From: Streptomyces xiamenensis
Lineage (GTDB): Bacteria; Actinomycetota; Actinomycetes; Streptomycetales; Streptomycetaceae
Assembly (NCBI RefSeq): GCF_000993785.3
Contig: NZ_CP009922.3
Span: forward strand, 4,526,001-4,590,000
Length of the DNA stretch: 64,000 nucleotides
Reading direction: 5' to 3'
Shown piece by piece: positions 54,614 through 63,558 of this stretch. The notes below the pieces were generated by a model. That model was not told the DNA's origin, made no database searches, and was given only the letters and a program-made list of their open reading frames with translations. How positions within the stretch are numbered: the first letter of the stretch is position 1; each line of letters begins with the position of its first letter. Position numbers and translations under genes: made by a program.

Positions 54614-54933
54614 CCACGACACCGCCTACCCCGGCCCCCGTCCCCGGCGCCACCCTCCGCCAGCGGATCCTGGTGCTGTACCTGTCCACCTCGGCGCTGG
54701 ATTCCCACGTCCTGGGCTGGGCGTTCTACGACGGCAGCGGCCGCACGTCGCCCACCACCGGCGACGCCGAGGAGCCGCCCTACGCCACGGGCGTGGCCGC
54801 CCTGCGCGACGGCTGGCGCCTGATCCAGGCGGCGCAACTCATCCCGCCGTACCCGGGCCACGAGTACGACGTGTCGTTCCTGAAACACGAGTTCTTCTTC
54901 GAACAGATCGTGGACATCGGCGACGACCGCTGA
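54610..54933 (+). CDS. Small hypothetical protein coupled to the PhyH-like gene
   Basis: A 107-residue protein with a Pro/Thr-rich N terminus, then a compact domain (LYLSTSALDSHVLGWAFYDG, EEPPYATGVAALRDGWRLIQ, KHEFFFEQIVDIGDD). I recognise no family. The ATGA overlap with the PhyH-like gene and 74 bp gap to the beta-galactosidase suggest a common operon. Confidence 0.6.
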   Translation: MTTTPPTPAPVPGATLRQRILVLYLSTSALDSHVLGWAFYDGSGRTSPTTGDAEEPPYATGVAALRDGWRLIQAAQLIPPYPGHEYDVSFLKHEFFFEQIVDIGDDR

Positions 54934-55007
54934 CACCGCCGCCGCCGATGTGCGGCCGGCACGGGCGCGCCAGTCGGGGCACGACCGTCACCTGTGGAGG
55001 AGAGAGC

Positions 55008-57935
55008 ATGGACACCCGCCCCGCGCACGACGGGCACCCCTATGAAGAGGACCGCTCGCCCGGGCACGGCACGCTGCCGGCCCGCGTGTGGTACGCGGCC
55101 TCCGATGCCGCCCGGTTGTCCCTGAACGGCACCTGGGCGTTCCGGTTGTCGGACACGGCGGAGGGCACGGGGACCGCCTTCACCGAGGACACGGCCGACC
55201 TCTCGGACTGGGCCCGCGTGCGGGTCCCCGGCCACTGGGTGCTCCAGGGCCACGGCGCCCCCGCCTACACCAACATCGTCTACCCGATACCGGTGGACCC
55301 ACCACGCGTGCCGACGGAGAATCCCACCGGGGACCACCGACTCGACTTCGACCTGCCCGGCGACTGGCCGCAGGACGGCGAGACCCTTCTGCGATTCGAG
55401 GGTGTGGACTCGTGCGCCCGCGTGTGGCTCAACGGGCACGAACTCGGCTGGTTCACGGGCAGCCGCCTGCCGCACGAGTTCGCGGTCGGGCACCTGCTGC
55501 GCCCGCGCGGCAACGTCCTGGCGGTGCGCGTCCACCAGTGGTCGGCGGGCAGCTACCTGGAGGACCAGGACATGTGGTGGCTGCCCGGCATCTTCCGGGA
55601 CGTCACCCTCCTGCACCGCCCGGACGGCGCGCCCTGCGACTTCTTCGTCCACGCCGGATACGACCACCTGACGGGCCGGGGCACGCTGCGCGTCGCATGC
55701 GACGTCGCCGGCCGCATCCTCGTGCCCGAACTGGGCCTCGATGTCCGGGTGGGAGAGGAGACATCGGCGCCGGTGGAGCCGTGGAGCGCGGAGAGCCCGC
55801 GCCTGTACCACGGCGAGCTGATCACGGCGGGGGAGCGCGTCCCGCTGCGGATCGGGTTCCGCACCGTACGCGTCGAGAACGGGGTGTTCACCGCCAACGG
55901 CCGCCGGATCCTCTTCCGGGGCGTCAACCGGCACGAGTTCCACCCCGAGACCGGCCGGGCGGTGGACCTGGAGACGATGCGACGTGACGTCCTGCTGATG
56001 AAGCGGCACAACATCAACGCGGTGCGCACCAGCCACTACCCGCCGCACCCCGCCTTCCTGGACCTGTGCGACGAACTGGGCCTGTGGGTGATCGACGAGG
56101 CCGACCTGGAGACCCACGGCTTTTGCTACTTCCCCGACTGGCGCGGCAACCCCGTCGCCGACGAACGGTGGACGCCCGCCCTGATCGACCGGGCGCGGCG
56201 GATGGTGGAGCGCGACAAGAACCACCCCTCGGTCGTCATCTGGTCACTGGGCAACGAATGCGGCGCCGGGCAGGGTCTGTCAGCGATGGCGGCCTGGATC
56301 CGCGAGCGCGACCCCTCCCGTCCCTTGCACTACGAGAACGACTACTCCTACCGGGACAGTGACTTCTACTCCCGGATGTACGCGCCGCACGACGAGGTGG
56401 AGGCCATCGGCCGCGGCGAGGAGCAGCCACTGGAGGACCCGGAGGCCGACGCCCGTCGCCGCTCGCTCCCGCTGCTGCTGGTGGAGTACGCCCACGCGAT
56501 GGGCAACGGCCCCGGCGGGCTGGCCGACTACCAGCGGCTGTTCGAGACCTACGAGCGCTGCCAGGGCGGCTTCGTGTGGGAATGGATCGACCACGGGCTG
56601 CCGAAGCGGACGGCGGACGGGCGCCCCTACTACGCCTACGGCGGCGACTTCGGCGAAGACGTGCACGACGGGAACTTCGTGTGCGACGGGCTTCTCTTCC
56701 CCGACCGCAGCCCTTCCCCGGGCCTGATCGAGTACAAGAAGGTCATCGAACCGGTGCGGATCACCGGCGACTCCGCCGCCGGAACGATCACCGTCACCAA
56801 CCGCCACGACTTCTCCGCCCTGGATCACCTGAGTTTCACCTGGGCGTTCGAGGTCGAAGGGGAAGAGACCGCCACCGGGACACTGGCCGTGCCTTCGCTG
56901 GACCCCGGCACCTCCGCCGTGGTCCCGCTCCCCGACCCGCCGCACGCCCGCGCGGGCGAAGCCGTGTGGACCATCCGGGCCGGCCTCCGCGCCGACACCC
57001 CCTGGGCGCCGCGCGGCCACCTCGTGGCCTGGGCACAGCTCCCCGCCCGTCCCCGGCCGCTGCCCGAACGGCCCGCCGTACTCCTGCCACCGCTCGCTGA
57101 GGCCGGGAACATCCACCTCGGACCCGCCGTCTTCCACGCCACGACCGGGGAACTCCGTTCGCTGAACGGCCTCGACCTGCGCCAGGGCCCGCGCCTCGAC
57201 GTTTGGCGGGCACCGACCGACAACGACCTCGGCGGCCCCTGGCTCGGGGACGCCCGCCTCGCCATGCGGTGGCGGAAGCTGGGGCTGCACCGGCTCCAGC
57301 ACCGCGTGGACAGCATCAGCACCGCCGACCGGGCACTGACCGTCCGCACACGGGTCGCCCCCGCCGCCACCGATCTCGGTCTGTACGCCGCCTACCACTG
57401 GAGCGCCGACGACGAGCGGCTGCTGCTCACGGTGACGGTCACACCGGACGGCGAGTGGCCCGTGCCGTTGCCGCGTCTTGGCCTGCTGCTGGGCCTGCCC
57501 GCCTCCTGCGACCACGCGACCTGGTACGGAGGGGGTCCCGGAGAGGCGTACCCCGACACCCGTGCCGCGTCCCGCCTGGGGCGCTACAGCATGAACGTCG
57601 ACGACATGCAGACGCCGTATGTCCGCCCGCAGGAGAACGGCGCCCGCCCCGATGTCCGCTGGGCCGAACTGTGTGCGGCCGGCGGCCCTGGCCTGCGCGT
57701 CACCGCCGGGGACGCCCCCTTCTGGTTCACCGCCCGCCGCTGGAGCGACGTCCAGCTCGACGCCGCCCGGCACACCACCGACCTGGAGCCGGGCGACACG
57801 GTGTGGGTCCATCTCGACCGGTCCGTCCAAGGCATCGGCACCGAGTCCTGCGGCCCCGGGCCGCTGCCCCAATACCGGCTCACCGTCGCGCCCACCACGT
57901 TCTCCCTGGTCCTCACCGCGCCGGGGGCGAACTGA
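55008..57935 (+). CDS. lacZ: GH2 beta-galactosidase (LacZ type)
   Basis: A 975-residue cytoplasmic LacZ-type enzyme hydrolysing beta-galactosides. The domain order is the usual sugar-binding domain (SLNGTWAFRLSD, VPGHWVLQGHGAPAYTNI), an Ig-like domain, a TIM barrel with acid/base Glu in VIWSLGNECGAG and nucleophile Glu in FVWEWIDHG, then the C-terminal Bgal_small_N region (DVWRAPTDND). No signal peptide is visible. ATG 55008 follows GGAGGAGA. Near-full E. coli LacZ length supports a complete gene. An AraC regulator upstream probably controls it; the natural substrate is unknown. Confidence 0.94.
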   Translation: MDTRPAHDGHPYEEDRSPGHGTLPARVWYAASDAARLSLNGTWAFRLSDTAEGTGTAFTEDTADLSDWARVRVPGHWVLQGHGAPAYTNIVYPIPVDPPRVPTENPTGDHRLDFDLPGDWPQDGETLLRFEGVDSCARVWLNGHELGWFTGSRLPHEFAVGHLLRPRGNVLAVRVHQWSAGSYLEDQDMWWLPGIFRDVTLLHRPDGAPCDFFVHAGYDHLTGRGTLRVACDVAGRILVPELGLDVRVGEETSAPVEPWSAESPRLYHGELITAGERVPLRIGFRTVRVENGVFTANGRRILFRGVNRHEFHPETGRAVDLETMRRDVLLMKRHNINAVRTSHYPPHPAFLDLCDELGLWVIDEADLETHGFCYFPDWRGNPVADERWTPALIDRARRMVERDKNHPSVVIWSLGNECGAGQGLSAMAAWIRERDPSRPLHYENDYSYRDSDFYSRMYAPHDEVEAIGRGEEQPLEDPEADARRRSLPLLLVEYAHAMGNGPGGLADYQRLFETYERCQGGFVWEWIDHGLPKRTADGRPYYAYGGDFGEDVHDGNFVCDGLLFPDRSPSPGLIEYKKVIEPVRITGDSAAGTITVTNRHDFSALDHLSFTWAFEVEGEETATGTLAVPSLDPGTSAVVPLPDPPHARAGEAVWTIRAGLRADTPWAPRGHLVAWAQLPARPRPLPERPAVLLPPLAEAGNIHLGPAVFHATTGELRSLNGLDLRQGPRLDVWRAPTDNDLGGPWLGDARLAMRWRKLGLHRLQHRVDSISTADRALTVRTRVAPAATDLGLYAAYHWSADDERLLLTVTVTPDGEWPVPLPRLGLLLGLPASCDHATWYGGGPGEAYPDTRAASRLGRYSMNVDDMQTPYVRPQENGARPDVRWAELCAAGGPGLRVTAGDAPFWFTARRWSDVQLDAARHTTDLEPGDTVWVHLDRSVQGIGTESCGPGPLPQYRLTVAPTTFSLVLTAPGAN

Positions 57936-58031
57936 GCGCGCGGCCCCGGCGGGTCTCCGTGCCGCACCGGGTGGTGAACCTCCGCGCGCGACCCCGTTGG
58001 TGACGTGCACCGGACATGTACGGCGAGGAGC

Positions 58032-58056
58032 GGCCCGCGTGGACACCGCGCGGGCC
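58032..58056 (-). terminator. Terminator after sdaA
   Basis: GGCCCGCG (58032-58039) pairs with CGCGGGCC (58049-58056) around a nine-base loop. It begins six bases after the sdaA stop on the minus strand, between convergent sdaA and lacZ. Confidence 0.6.
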
Positions 58057-58062
58057 CCGCGC

Positions 58063-59445
58063 TCAGCACTCGATGATGTTCACCGCGAGGCCGCCGCGGG
58101 CCGTTTCCTTGTACTTGACGCTCATGTCGGCCCCCGTCTCCTTCATCGTCTTGATCGCCTTGTCCAGCGAGACATGGTGCCGCCCGTCCCCGCGCAGCGC
58201 CATCCGGGCCGCCGTGATCGCCTTGACCGCCGCCATGCCGTTGCGCTCGATGCACGGGATCTGCACCAGGCCGCCCACCGGGTCGCAGGTCAGGCCCAGG
58301 TTGTGCTCGATGCCGATCTCCGCCGCGTTCTCCACCTGCTCCGGCGTGCCGCCCAGCACCTCCGCCAGCCCGCCGGCCGCCATCGAGCAGGCCGAGCCGA
58401 CCTCGCCCTGGCAGCCGACCTCGGCGCCCGAGATCGAGGCGTTCTCCTTGAACAGCATCCCGATCGCGCTCGCCGCCAGCAGGAAGCGCACCACCCCGTC
58501 CTCGTCCGCGCCCGGCACGAAGTCCAGGTAGTAGCGCAGCACCGCCGGGATGATGCCCGCCGCGCCGTTGGTGGGGGCGGTCACCACGCGGCCGCCCGCG
58601 GCGTTCTCCTCGTTGACGGCCATCGCGTACAGCGTCACCCACTCCAGGGCCGACTCCGCCCGCGCGCCCTCCCCGCGCAGCTTGCGCGCCACGCCCGCCG
58701 CGCGCCGCCGGACCTTCAGGCCGCCCGGCAGGATGCCCTCCTGGGTCAGGCCGCGCGCCACGCACCCGTCCATCACGCCCCAGATGCGCAGCAGTTCGGA
58801 GCGGATCTCCGCCTCACCGCGCCACGCCTTCTCGTTCTCCAGCATCAGCGCCGAGACCGACAGGCCGGTCTCCCGCGTCAGCCGCAGCAGTTCGTCGCCG
58901 GTGCGGAACGGGTGCCGCAGCACCGTGTCGTCCAGCCGGATCCGGTCCGCGCCCACCGCGTCCTCGTCCACGACGAAGCCGCCGCCCACCGAGTAGTACG
59001 TCTTCTCCAGGACCACGGAGCCGGCCGCGTCCCGTGCCGTCAGCCGCATGCCGTTGGCGTGGTACGGGAGCGACGTGCGCCGGTGCAGCACCAGGTCGGT
59101 GTCCGGGTCGAAGGCGATGGCGTGGCTGTCCCCTATGTCGGACCCCAGCAGCCGCAGCCGGCGCTCGGCGCGGATGTCCGCGACCCGCGCGTCGGCCCCC
59201 GCCACGTCGACCGTGTCGGGCGCGTATCCCTCAAGGCCCAGCAGCACCGCCTTCGGCGTGCCGTGTCCGTGCCCCGTGGCGCCCAGCGAACCGAACAGCT
59301 CGGCGCGTACGGCGTGCGTGGGCGCCAGCGCGCCCTCCTTCTTCAGCCGGTGTGCGAACATCCGCGCCGCCCGCATCGGGCCGACCGTGTGCGAACTGGA
59401 GGGGCCGATGCCGATGGAGAACAGATCGAAGGCGGACAGAGCCAT
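58063..59445 (-). CDS. sdaA: L-serine ammonia-lyase (iron-sulfur, single chain)
   Basis: A 460-residue enzyme that deaminates L-serine to pyruvate and ammonia. The N-terminal beta domain starts ALSAFDLFSIGIGPSSSHTVGPM. The C-terminal alpha domain holds NGAAGIIPAVLRYYLDF and the three cysteines for the [4Fe-4S] cluster, in GSACSMAAGG, GLTCDPVGG and QIPCIERN. Cys460 ends the chain, the tail that enters the active site in this family. ATG 59445 follows AAGGAG; GTG 59454 lies in that site. As the last gene of the glycine cleavage operon it drains the serine made by GlyA. Confidence 0.94.
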   Translation of the reverse strand: MALSAFDLFSIGIGPSSSHTVGPMRAARMFAHRLKKEGALAPTHAVRAELFGSLGATGHGHGTPKAVLLGLEGYAPDTVDVAGADARVADIRAERRLRLLGSDIGDSHAIAFDPDTDLVLHRRTSLPYHANGMRLTARDAAGSVVLEKTYYSVGGGFVVDEDAVGADRIRLDDTVLRHPFRTGDELLRLTRETGLSVSALMLENEKAWRGEAEIRSELLRIWGVMDGCVARGLTQEGILPGGLKVRRRAAGVARKLRGEGARAESALEWVTLYAMAVNEENAAGGRVVTAPTNGAAGIIPAVLRYYLDFVPGADEDGVVRFLLAASAIGMLFKENASISGAEVGCQGEVGSACSMAAGGLAEVLGGTPEQVENAAEIGIEHNLGLTCDPVGGLVQIPCIERNGMAAVKAITAARMALRGDGRHHVSLDKAIKTMKETGADMSVKYKETARGGLAVNIIEC

Positions 59446-59473
59446 GGGGTCCACTCCTTACAGGGGGACGGGA

Positions 59474-59510
59474 TGGTGGGACGCCGCCCACACGGGCAGG
59501 CGTCCCACCA
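59474..59510 (-). terminator. Hairpin between glyA and sdaA
   Basis: TGGTGGGACGCC (59474-59485) is perfectly complementary to 59499-59510, with an inner GCCC/GGGC stem. It follows the glyA stop by six bases. No U-tract; probably an attenuator lowering sdaA expression relative to gcvT-gcvH-glyA. Confidence 0.65.
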
Positions 59511-59515
59511 CGGGC

Positions 59516-60787
59516 CTAGCGGCCGGGGTAGAGCGGATGACGGTCGGCGAGCGCGGAGACCCGGGCCGCCAGCTTCGCGGCGGTGCCCTCGTCGTACCCG
59601 GGGAGCAGCGCCTGCGCGATGATGTCGGCGACCTCGCGGAAGTCCTCGGCGCCGAAGCCGCGGGTGGCCAGCGCCGGGGTGCCGATGCGCAGCCCGGAGG
59701 TCACCATCGGGGGACGCGGGTCGTTGGGGATCGCGTTGCGGTTGACGGTGATGCCGATGGAGTGCAGCCGGTCCTCGGCCTGCTGTCCGTCCAGCGCGGC
59801 GTCGCGCAGGTCGACCAGCACCAGGTGGACATCGGTGCCGCCGGTCAGTACGGAGATGCCCGCGCCGGCCACGTCCGCCGTGACCAGCCGCTCGGCCAGC
59901 AGCCGGGCGCCTTCCACGGTACGGCGCTGCCGCTCGGCGAACTCCTCACCCGCGGCGATCTTGAACGCCACGGCCTTGGCGGCGATCACGTGCTCCAGCG
60001 GGCCGCCCTGCTGCCCGGGGAAGACTGCCGAGTTGATCTTCTTGGCGTGCTCCTTGCGGGAGAGGATCACTCCGCCGCGCGGGCCGCCGAGCGTCTTGTG
60101 CGTGGTGGTGGTCACCACGTCCGCGTGCGGGACGGGGCTGGGGTGCAGTCCGGCGGCCACCAGGCCGGCGAAGTGCGCCATGTCGACCATGAGCAGCGCG
60201 CCGACCTCGTCGGCGATGCGGCGGAAGGCGGCGAAGTCCAGCTGCCGGGGGTACGCGGACCAGCCGGCGATGATCAGCTGCGGCCGGTGTTCGGCGGCGA
60301 GCGCCGCGACCTCGTCCATGTCGACCAGGCCGGTGCCCGGGGCGACGTGGTAGGGCACGACGTTGTACAGCCGGCCGGAGAAGTTGATCTTCATCCCGTG
60401 GGTGAGATGCCCACCGTGCGCCAGGTCCAGGCCCATGATGGTGTCGCCGGGCTTGATCAGCGCGGCCATCGCGGCGGCGTTCGCGGAGGCACCCGAGTGC
60501 GGCTGCACATTGGCCGCCTCCGCCCCGAACAGCGCCTTGACGCGGTCGCGGGCCAGGTTCTCGATGACATCGACGTGCTCACAGCCGCCGTAGTAGCGGC
60601 GCCCCGGGAGCCCTTCGGCGTACTTGTTGGTGAGCACGGAGCCCTGCGCCTCGAGCGCCGCCACCGGGGCGAAGTTCTCCGAGGCGATCATCTCCAGGGT
60701 GGACTGCTGGCGGCGCAGCTCCGCGTCGACGGCGGCGGCGACCTCCGGGTCCAGCTCGTGCAGGGACTGGTTCAGTACGGACGACAT
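59516..60787 (-). CDS. glyA: Serine hydroxymethyltransferase
   Basis: A 423-residue fold-type I PLP enzyme that interconverts glycine plus methylene-tetrahydrofolate with serine. Marks are TLEMIASENFAPVAALEAQGS, YAEGLPGRRYYGGCEHVD, and THKTLGGPRGG with the PLP lysine Lys231. ATG 60787 lies 14 bases after gcvH. As part of the riboswitch-controlled operon it uses the one-carbon units released by glycine cleavage. A second, housekeeping glyA may exist elsewhere. Confidence 0.96.
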   Translation of the reverse strand: MSSVLNQSLHELDPEVAAAVDAELRRQQSTLEMIASENFAPVAALEAQGSVLTNKYAEGLPGRRYYGGCEHVDVIENLARDRVKALFGAEAANVQPHSGASANAAAMAALIKPGDTIMGLDLAHGGHLTHGMKINFSGRLYNVVPYHVAPGTGLVDMDEVAALAAEHRPQLIIAGWSAYPRQLDFAAFRRIADEVGALLMVDMAHFAGLVAAGLHPSPVPHADVVTTTTHKTLGGPRGGVILSRKEHAKKINSAVFPGQQGGPLEHVIAAKAVAFKIAAGEEFAERQRRTVEGARLLAERLVTADVAGAGISVLTGGTDVHLVLVDLRDAALDGQQAEDRLHSIGITVNRNAIPNDPRPPMVTSGLRIGTPALATRGFGAEDFREVADIIAQALLPGYDEGTAAKLAARVSALADRHPLYPGR

Positions 60788-60801
60788 GACAGCGGCTCCC
60801 C

Positions 60802-61182
60802 TCAGCCCTGGGTGAAGGCGGCGTAGCCGTCGGCGTCCAGCAGGTCGCCGGGCAGCTCGCCGTCGATGCGGACCTTGAACAGCCAGCCACCCTCGAAGGG
60901 GGCGGAGTTCACCAGCGCCGGATCGTCGCTCACCGCGCCGTTGATCTCGGTGACCTCACCGGTGACCGGGGAGTAGAGGTCGCTGACCGACTTGGTGGAC
61001 TCCAGTTCGCCGCAGCTCTCACCGGCGGTGACCGTGTCGCCGACCTCCGGGAGCTGGACGAAGACGACATCGCCCAGCGCGTCGGCGGCGTAGGCGGTGA
61101 TGCCGACCGTGGCGACACCGTCCTGGACGGCCGACAGCCACTCGTGTTCCTTGCTGTAGCGCAGCTCGACAGGGTTGCTCAT
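60802..61182 (-). CDS. gcvH: Glycine cleavage system H protein
   Basis: A 126-residue lipoyl carrier that shuttles the aminomethyl group between the glycine cleavage enzymes. The start is RYSKEHEWLSA, and the lipoylated lysine is Lys64 in ELESTKSVSDLYSP. ATG 61182 follows GAGGAGAA; a longer start at 61209 is not supported. The gene lies between gcvT and glyA. gcvP and the L-protein gene are not in the window. Confidence 0.95.
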   Translation of the reverse strand: MSNPVELRYSKEHEWLSAVQDGVATVGITAYAADALGDVVFVQLPEVGDTVTAGESCGELESTKSVSDLYSPVTGEVTEINGAVSDDPALVNSAPFEGGWLFKVRIDGELPGDLLDADGYAAFTQG

Positions 61183-61284
61183 GGGATCGATTCTCCTCGA
61201 TGGTGACAATGCGGGAGGAAAGCGGGGGATGAGGGGGCGCGGCGTACGGGTGGGGGCGCGGTGCCGGGGCGGCGCCCCGGCACG

Positions 61285-62397
61285 TTACTTCTCGCGCCGG
61301 TAGAAGGGCAGCGCCACGACCGCGAACGGCTCCCGGGCGCCGCGGATGTCCACCGCGACCCCGTCGGTGCCGGGCGCGGCGTGCGCGGCGTCCACGTATG
61401 CCATGGCGATCGGCGAACCCAGGGTGGGGGAGGGGGCGCCGGAGGTGACCTCGCCGATCACCGTGCCCGCCCCGTCCACCACCTGGTAGCCGGCCCGCGG
61501 CACCCGGCGGCCCGCGCCGACCAGGCCGACCAGGCGGCGCGGCGGGTCGCTCTGCGCCCGCTCGGCCGCCGCCTCCAGCGGCGCCCGGCCCACGAAATCG
61601 CCGTCCTTGTCGAACTTCACCACCCGGCCGAGCCCCGCGTCGAAGGGGGTGGTCGCGGCGGTCAGCTCGTGCCCGTACAGCGGCATCCCCGCCTCCAGGC
61701 GCAGCGTGTCGCGGCAGGACAGGCCGCAGGGCACCAGACCGTACGGGGCGCCCGCCTCCGTCAGGGCCCGCCACAGCGGCTCGGCGTCCCGCGGCGCGAC
61801 GAACAGCTCGAAGCCGTCCTCGCCGGTGTACCCGGTGCGGGCGATCAGCGCGGGCCGGCCCGCGACGGTGCCCGGCAGGCCCGCGTAGTACTTCAGGCCG
61901 GCCAGGTCGGCGTCGGTGAGCGAGCCCAGGATCGCGGGCGAGGCCGGGCCCTGCACGGCGATCAGCGCGTACGCGTCCCGGTCGTCCCGCACCTGGGCCT
62001 CGAAGCCCTCGCCGCGGGTGGTCAGCGCGTCCAGCACGGTCTGCGCGTTGGCGGCGTTGGCGACCACCATGTAGTGCTCGTCCGCCAGCCGGTAGACGAT
62101 CAGGTCGTCCAGGATGCCGCCCTCGGCGTCGCAGATCATCGTGTACCGGGCTCGGCCCACCGCCAGCGCCGACAGCTTGCCGACGAGCGCGTGGTCCAGC
62201 AGCCGCCCGGCGTGCGGCCCGGTGACCGCGATCTCGCCCATGTGGGAGAGGTCGAACAGGCCGGCGGCGGTGCGCACCGCCTGGTGCTCGGCGCGCTCAC
62301 TGCCGTACCGCAGCGGCATCTGCCACCCGGCGAAGTCGGTCATGGTGGCGCCCAGCTCGCGGTGGAGGGCGTCGAGCGCGGTGATACGGGACGTCAT
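61285..62397 (-). CDS. gcvT: Glycine cleavage system aminomethyltransferase (T protein)
   Basis: A 370-residue enzyme that releases ammonia from the H-protein-bound aminomethyl group and makes methylene-tetrahydrofolate. Features are MTDFAGWQMPLRYGSERAEH, FDLSHMGEIAVTGPHAG, RTGYTGEDGFELFV and LEAGMPLYGHEL. ATG 62397 follows GGAG. The longer frame would run back into the riboswitch. It is the first gene of the operon. Confidence 0.95.
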   Translation of the reverse strand: MTSRITALDALHRELGATMTDFAGWQMPLRYGSERAEHQAVRTAAGLFDLSHMGEIAVTGPHAGRLLDHALVGKLSALAVGRARYTMICDAEGGILDDLIVYRLADEHYMVVANAANAQTVLDALTTRGEGFEAQVRDDRDAYALIAVQGPASPAILGSLTDADLAGLKYYAGLPGTVAGRPALIARTGYTGEDGFELFVAPRDAEPLWRALTEAGAPYGLVPCGLSCRDTLRLEAGMPLYGHELTAATTPFDAGLGRVVKFDKDGDFVGRAPLEAAAERAQSDPPRRLVGLVGAGRRVPRAGYQVVDGAGTVIGEVTSGAPSPTLGSPIAMAYVDAAHAAPGTDGVAVDIRGAREPFAVVALPFYRREK

Positions 62398-62455
62398 GAG
62401 GTGGCTCCAGAGGGTACGGGCGGCGGGCGGTGCGCGGTCGCGCGGATACGGCTCG

Positions 62456-62633
62456 CCCTCCCCATCTGTCATCGGCACCTGAGAGGTTCGCCTTGCGGCT
62501 TGCACCGTGGGTGGGGCCCGTTCGGGGGCCCGCTTTTCAGATTCGCCTTCCGCGCGCGGTATCGGGGCCTGAGAGATTCAAGGGAGGACTTGCTCCTTCG
62601 GCGCCCCGGTGCTGGACCGGGAACTCTCCCGCG
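62456..62633 (-). promoter_or_regulatory. Tandem glycine riboswitch upstream of gcvT
   Basis: Read on the minus strand, the first aptamer has GGGAGAG (62630-62624), CCGAAGGAGCAAG (62601-62589) and TCTCTCAGGC (62576-62567), then AATCTGAAAAGC. The second has GGTGCAAGCC near 62505, CCTCTCAGGTG (near 62486-62476) and GATGACAG. These are the conserved cores of the glycine aptamer in its usual double form. It ends about 60 bp before gcvT and should switch the operon on when glycine is high. Confidence 0.92.
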
Positions 62634-62754
62634 CGTGGTCGAACGGCCATTGTTCGATTGTCCTGCGGTTGTTGTGCGGCTCATCATCGCATGACGGCCT
62701 GCACTGAGCCATTAGGGTGCCCTACAGATCCGGATCAGATGGTGGTGGGACGAG

Positions 62755-63558
62755 ATGAACGAGCGTTGGCAGGGCTCCGCGCCCGGGCAGGACGGCGGCG
62801 TCGACACGGGGGCGGCCGGCGGGGGCGGCTGGCCGGGCAATGAGCTGGAGCACGCGCTGGCCGCCTCGGTCGGCGTGCCGGACGCCGCGCCGCGGCTGCT
62901 CCAGGTGCTGGGCCGCAGCCCGGTGTGGGTGCCGCTGCCGGAGGGCGGCGGCCCGGACAGCCGCAGCCTGGACCTGCCGACGATCGAGCTGGACGGCGGG
63001 GTGTACGTCCCGGTCTTCAGCTCCGCGGAACAGTTCCGGCTCGTGGTCGGCACCCACATGTCCTTCACCGTCGCCCCCGTCAAGGAGTTCGCCCGCGGAC
63101 TGCCGCCGCAGGCCGGCCTCGCCGTCAACCCGGGCGGCACCGTCGGCGTCCCGGTCCCGCCGGAAGGCGTGGCCCAGCTGTGCCGGGACACCCCGGGCGA
63201 GCGCGTGCCCGGGGCGCCCTCCGGCGCCCGGATGCGCCTGTTCGAGCCGGACTGGCAGCAGGAGCCCGTCGACTTCCTGGCGGCGGCGGCCGGCGAGCTG
63301 TCCGCGCTGCCGTACGTGCGCACCGCGCGGCGTGGCCTGGCCAGCGCGGAGGGCGGCGCCCCGGCGCTGTTCATCGGCCTGGAGCTGGACGCACTGGCCG
63401 AGGAGTACCGGATCGGCAGCCACGACGCGCTGGGCCGCGCCCTGGCGCGCGGCGCGGTGCCCTGGCCGGTCCAGCTGGTGCTGCTGGACGCGGTGACCGA
63501 CCCCGTCGTGGACTGGCTGCGCCACAGCGTGCAGCCGTTCTACCGGCGGGACGCATGA
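62755..63558 (+). CDS. sseB: SseB-family protein (enhanced serine sensitivity type)
   Basis: A 267-residue protein with an N-terminal SseB domain (NELEHALAASVGVPDAAPRLLQVLG, WVPLP, YVPVFSSAEQF) and a C-terminal SseB_C-like region (LFEPDWQQEPVDFLAAAAGE, PALFIGLELD, PVQLVLLDAV). SseB in E. coli was linked to serine sensitivity; the biochemical role is unknown. It is divergent from the glycine/serine operon, which fits a link to serine. ATG 62755 is close to the start of homologues. The stop overlaps the next gene (ATGA). Confidence 0.88.
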   Translation: MNERWQGSAPGQDGGVDTGAAGGGGWPGNELEHALAASVGVPDAAPRLLQVLGRSPVWVPLPEGGGPDSRSLDLPTIELDGGVYVPVFSSAEQFRLVVGTHMSFTVAPVKEFARGLPPQAGLAVNPGGTVGVPVPPEGVAQLCRDTPGERVPGAPSGARMRLFEPDWQQEPVDFLAAAAGELSALPYVRTARRGLASAEGGAPALFIGLELDALAEEYRIGSHDALGRALARGAVPWPVQLVLLDAVTDPVVDWLRHSVQPFYRRDA

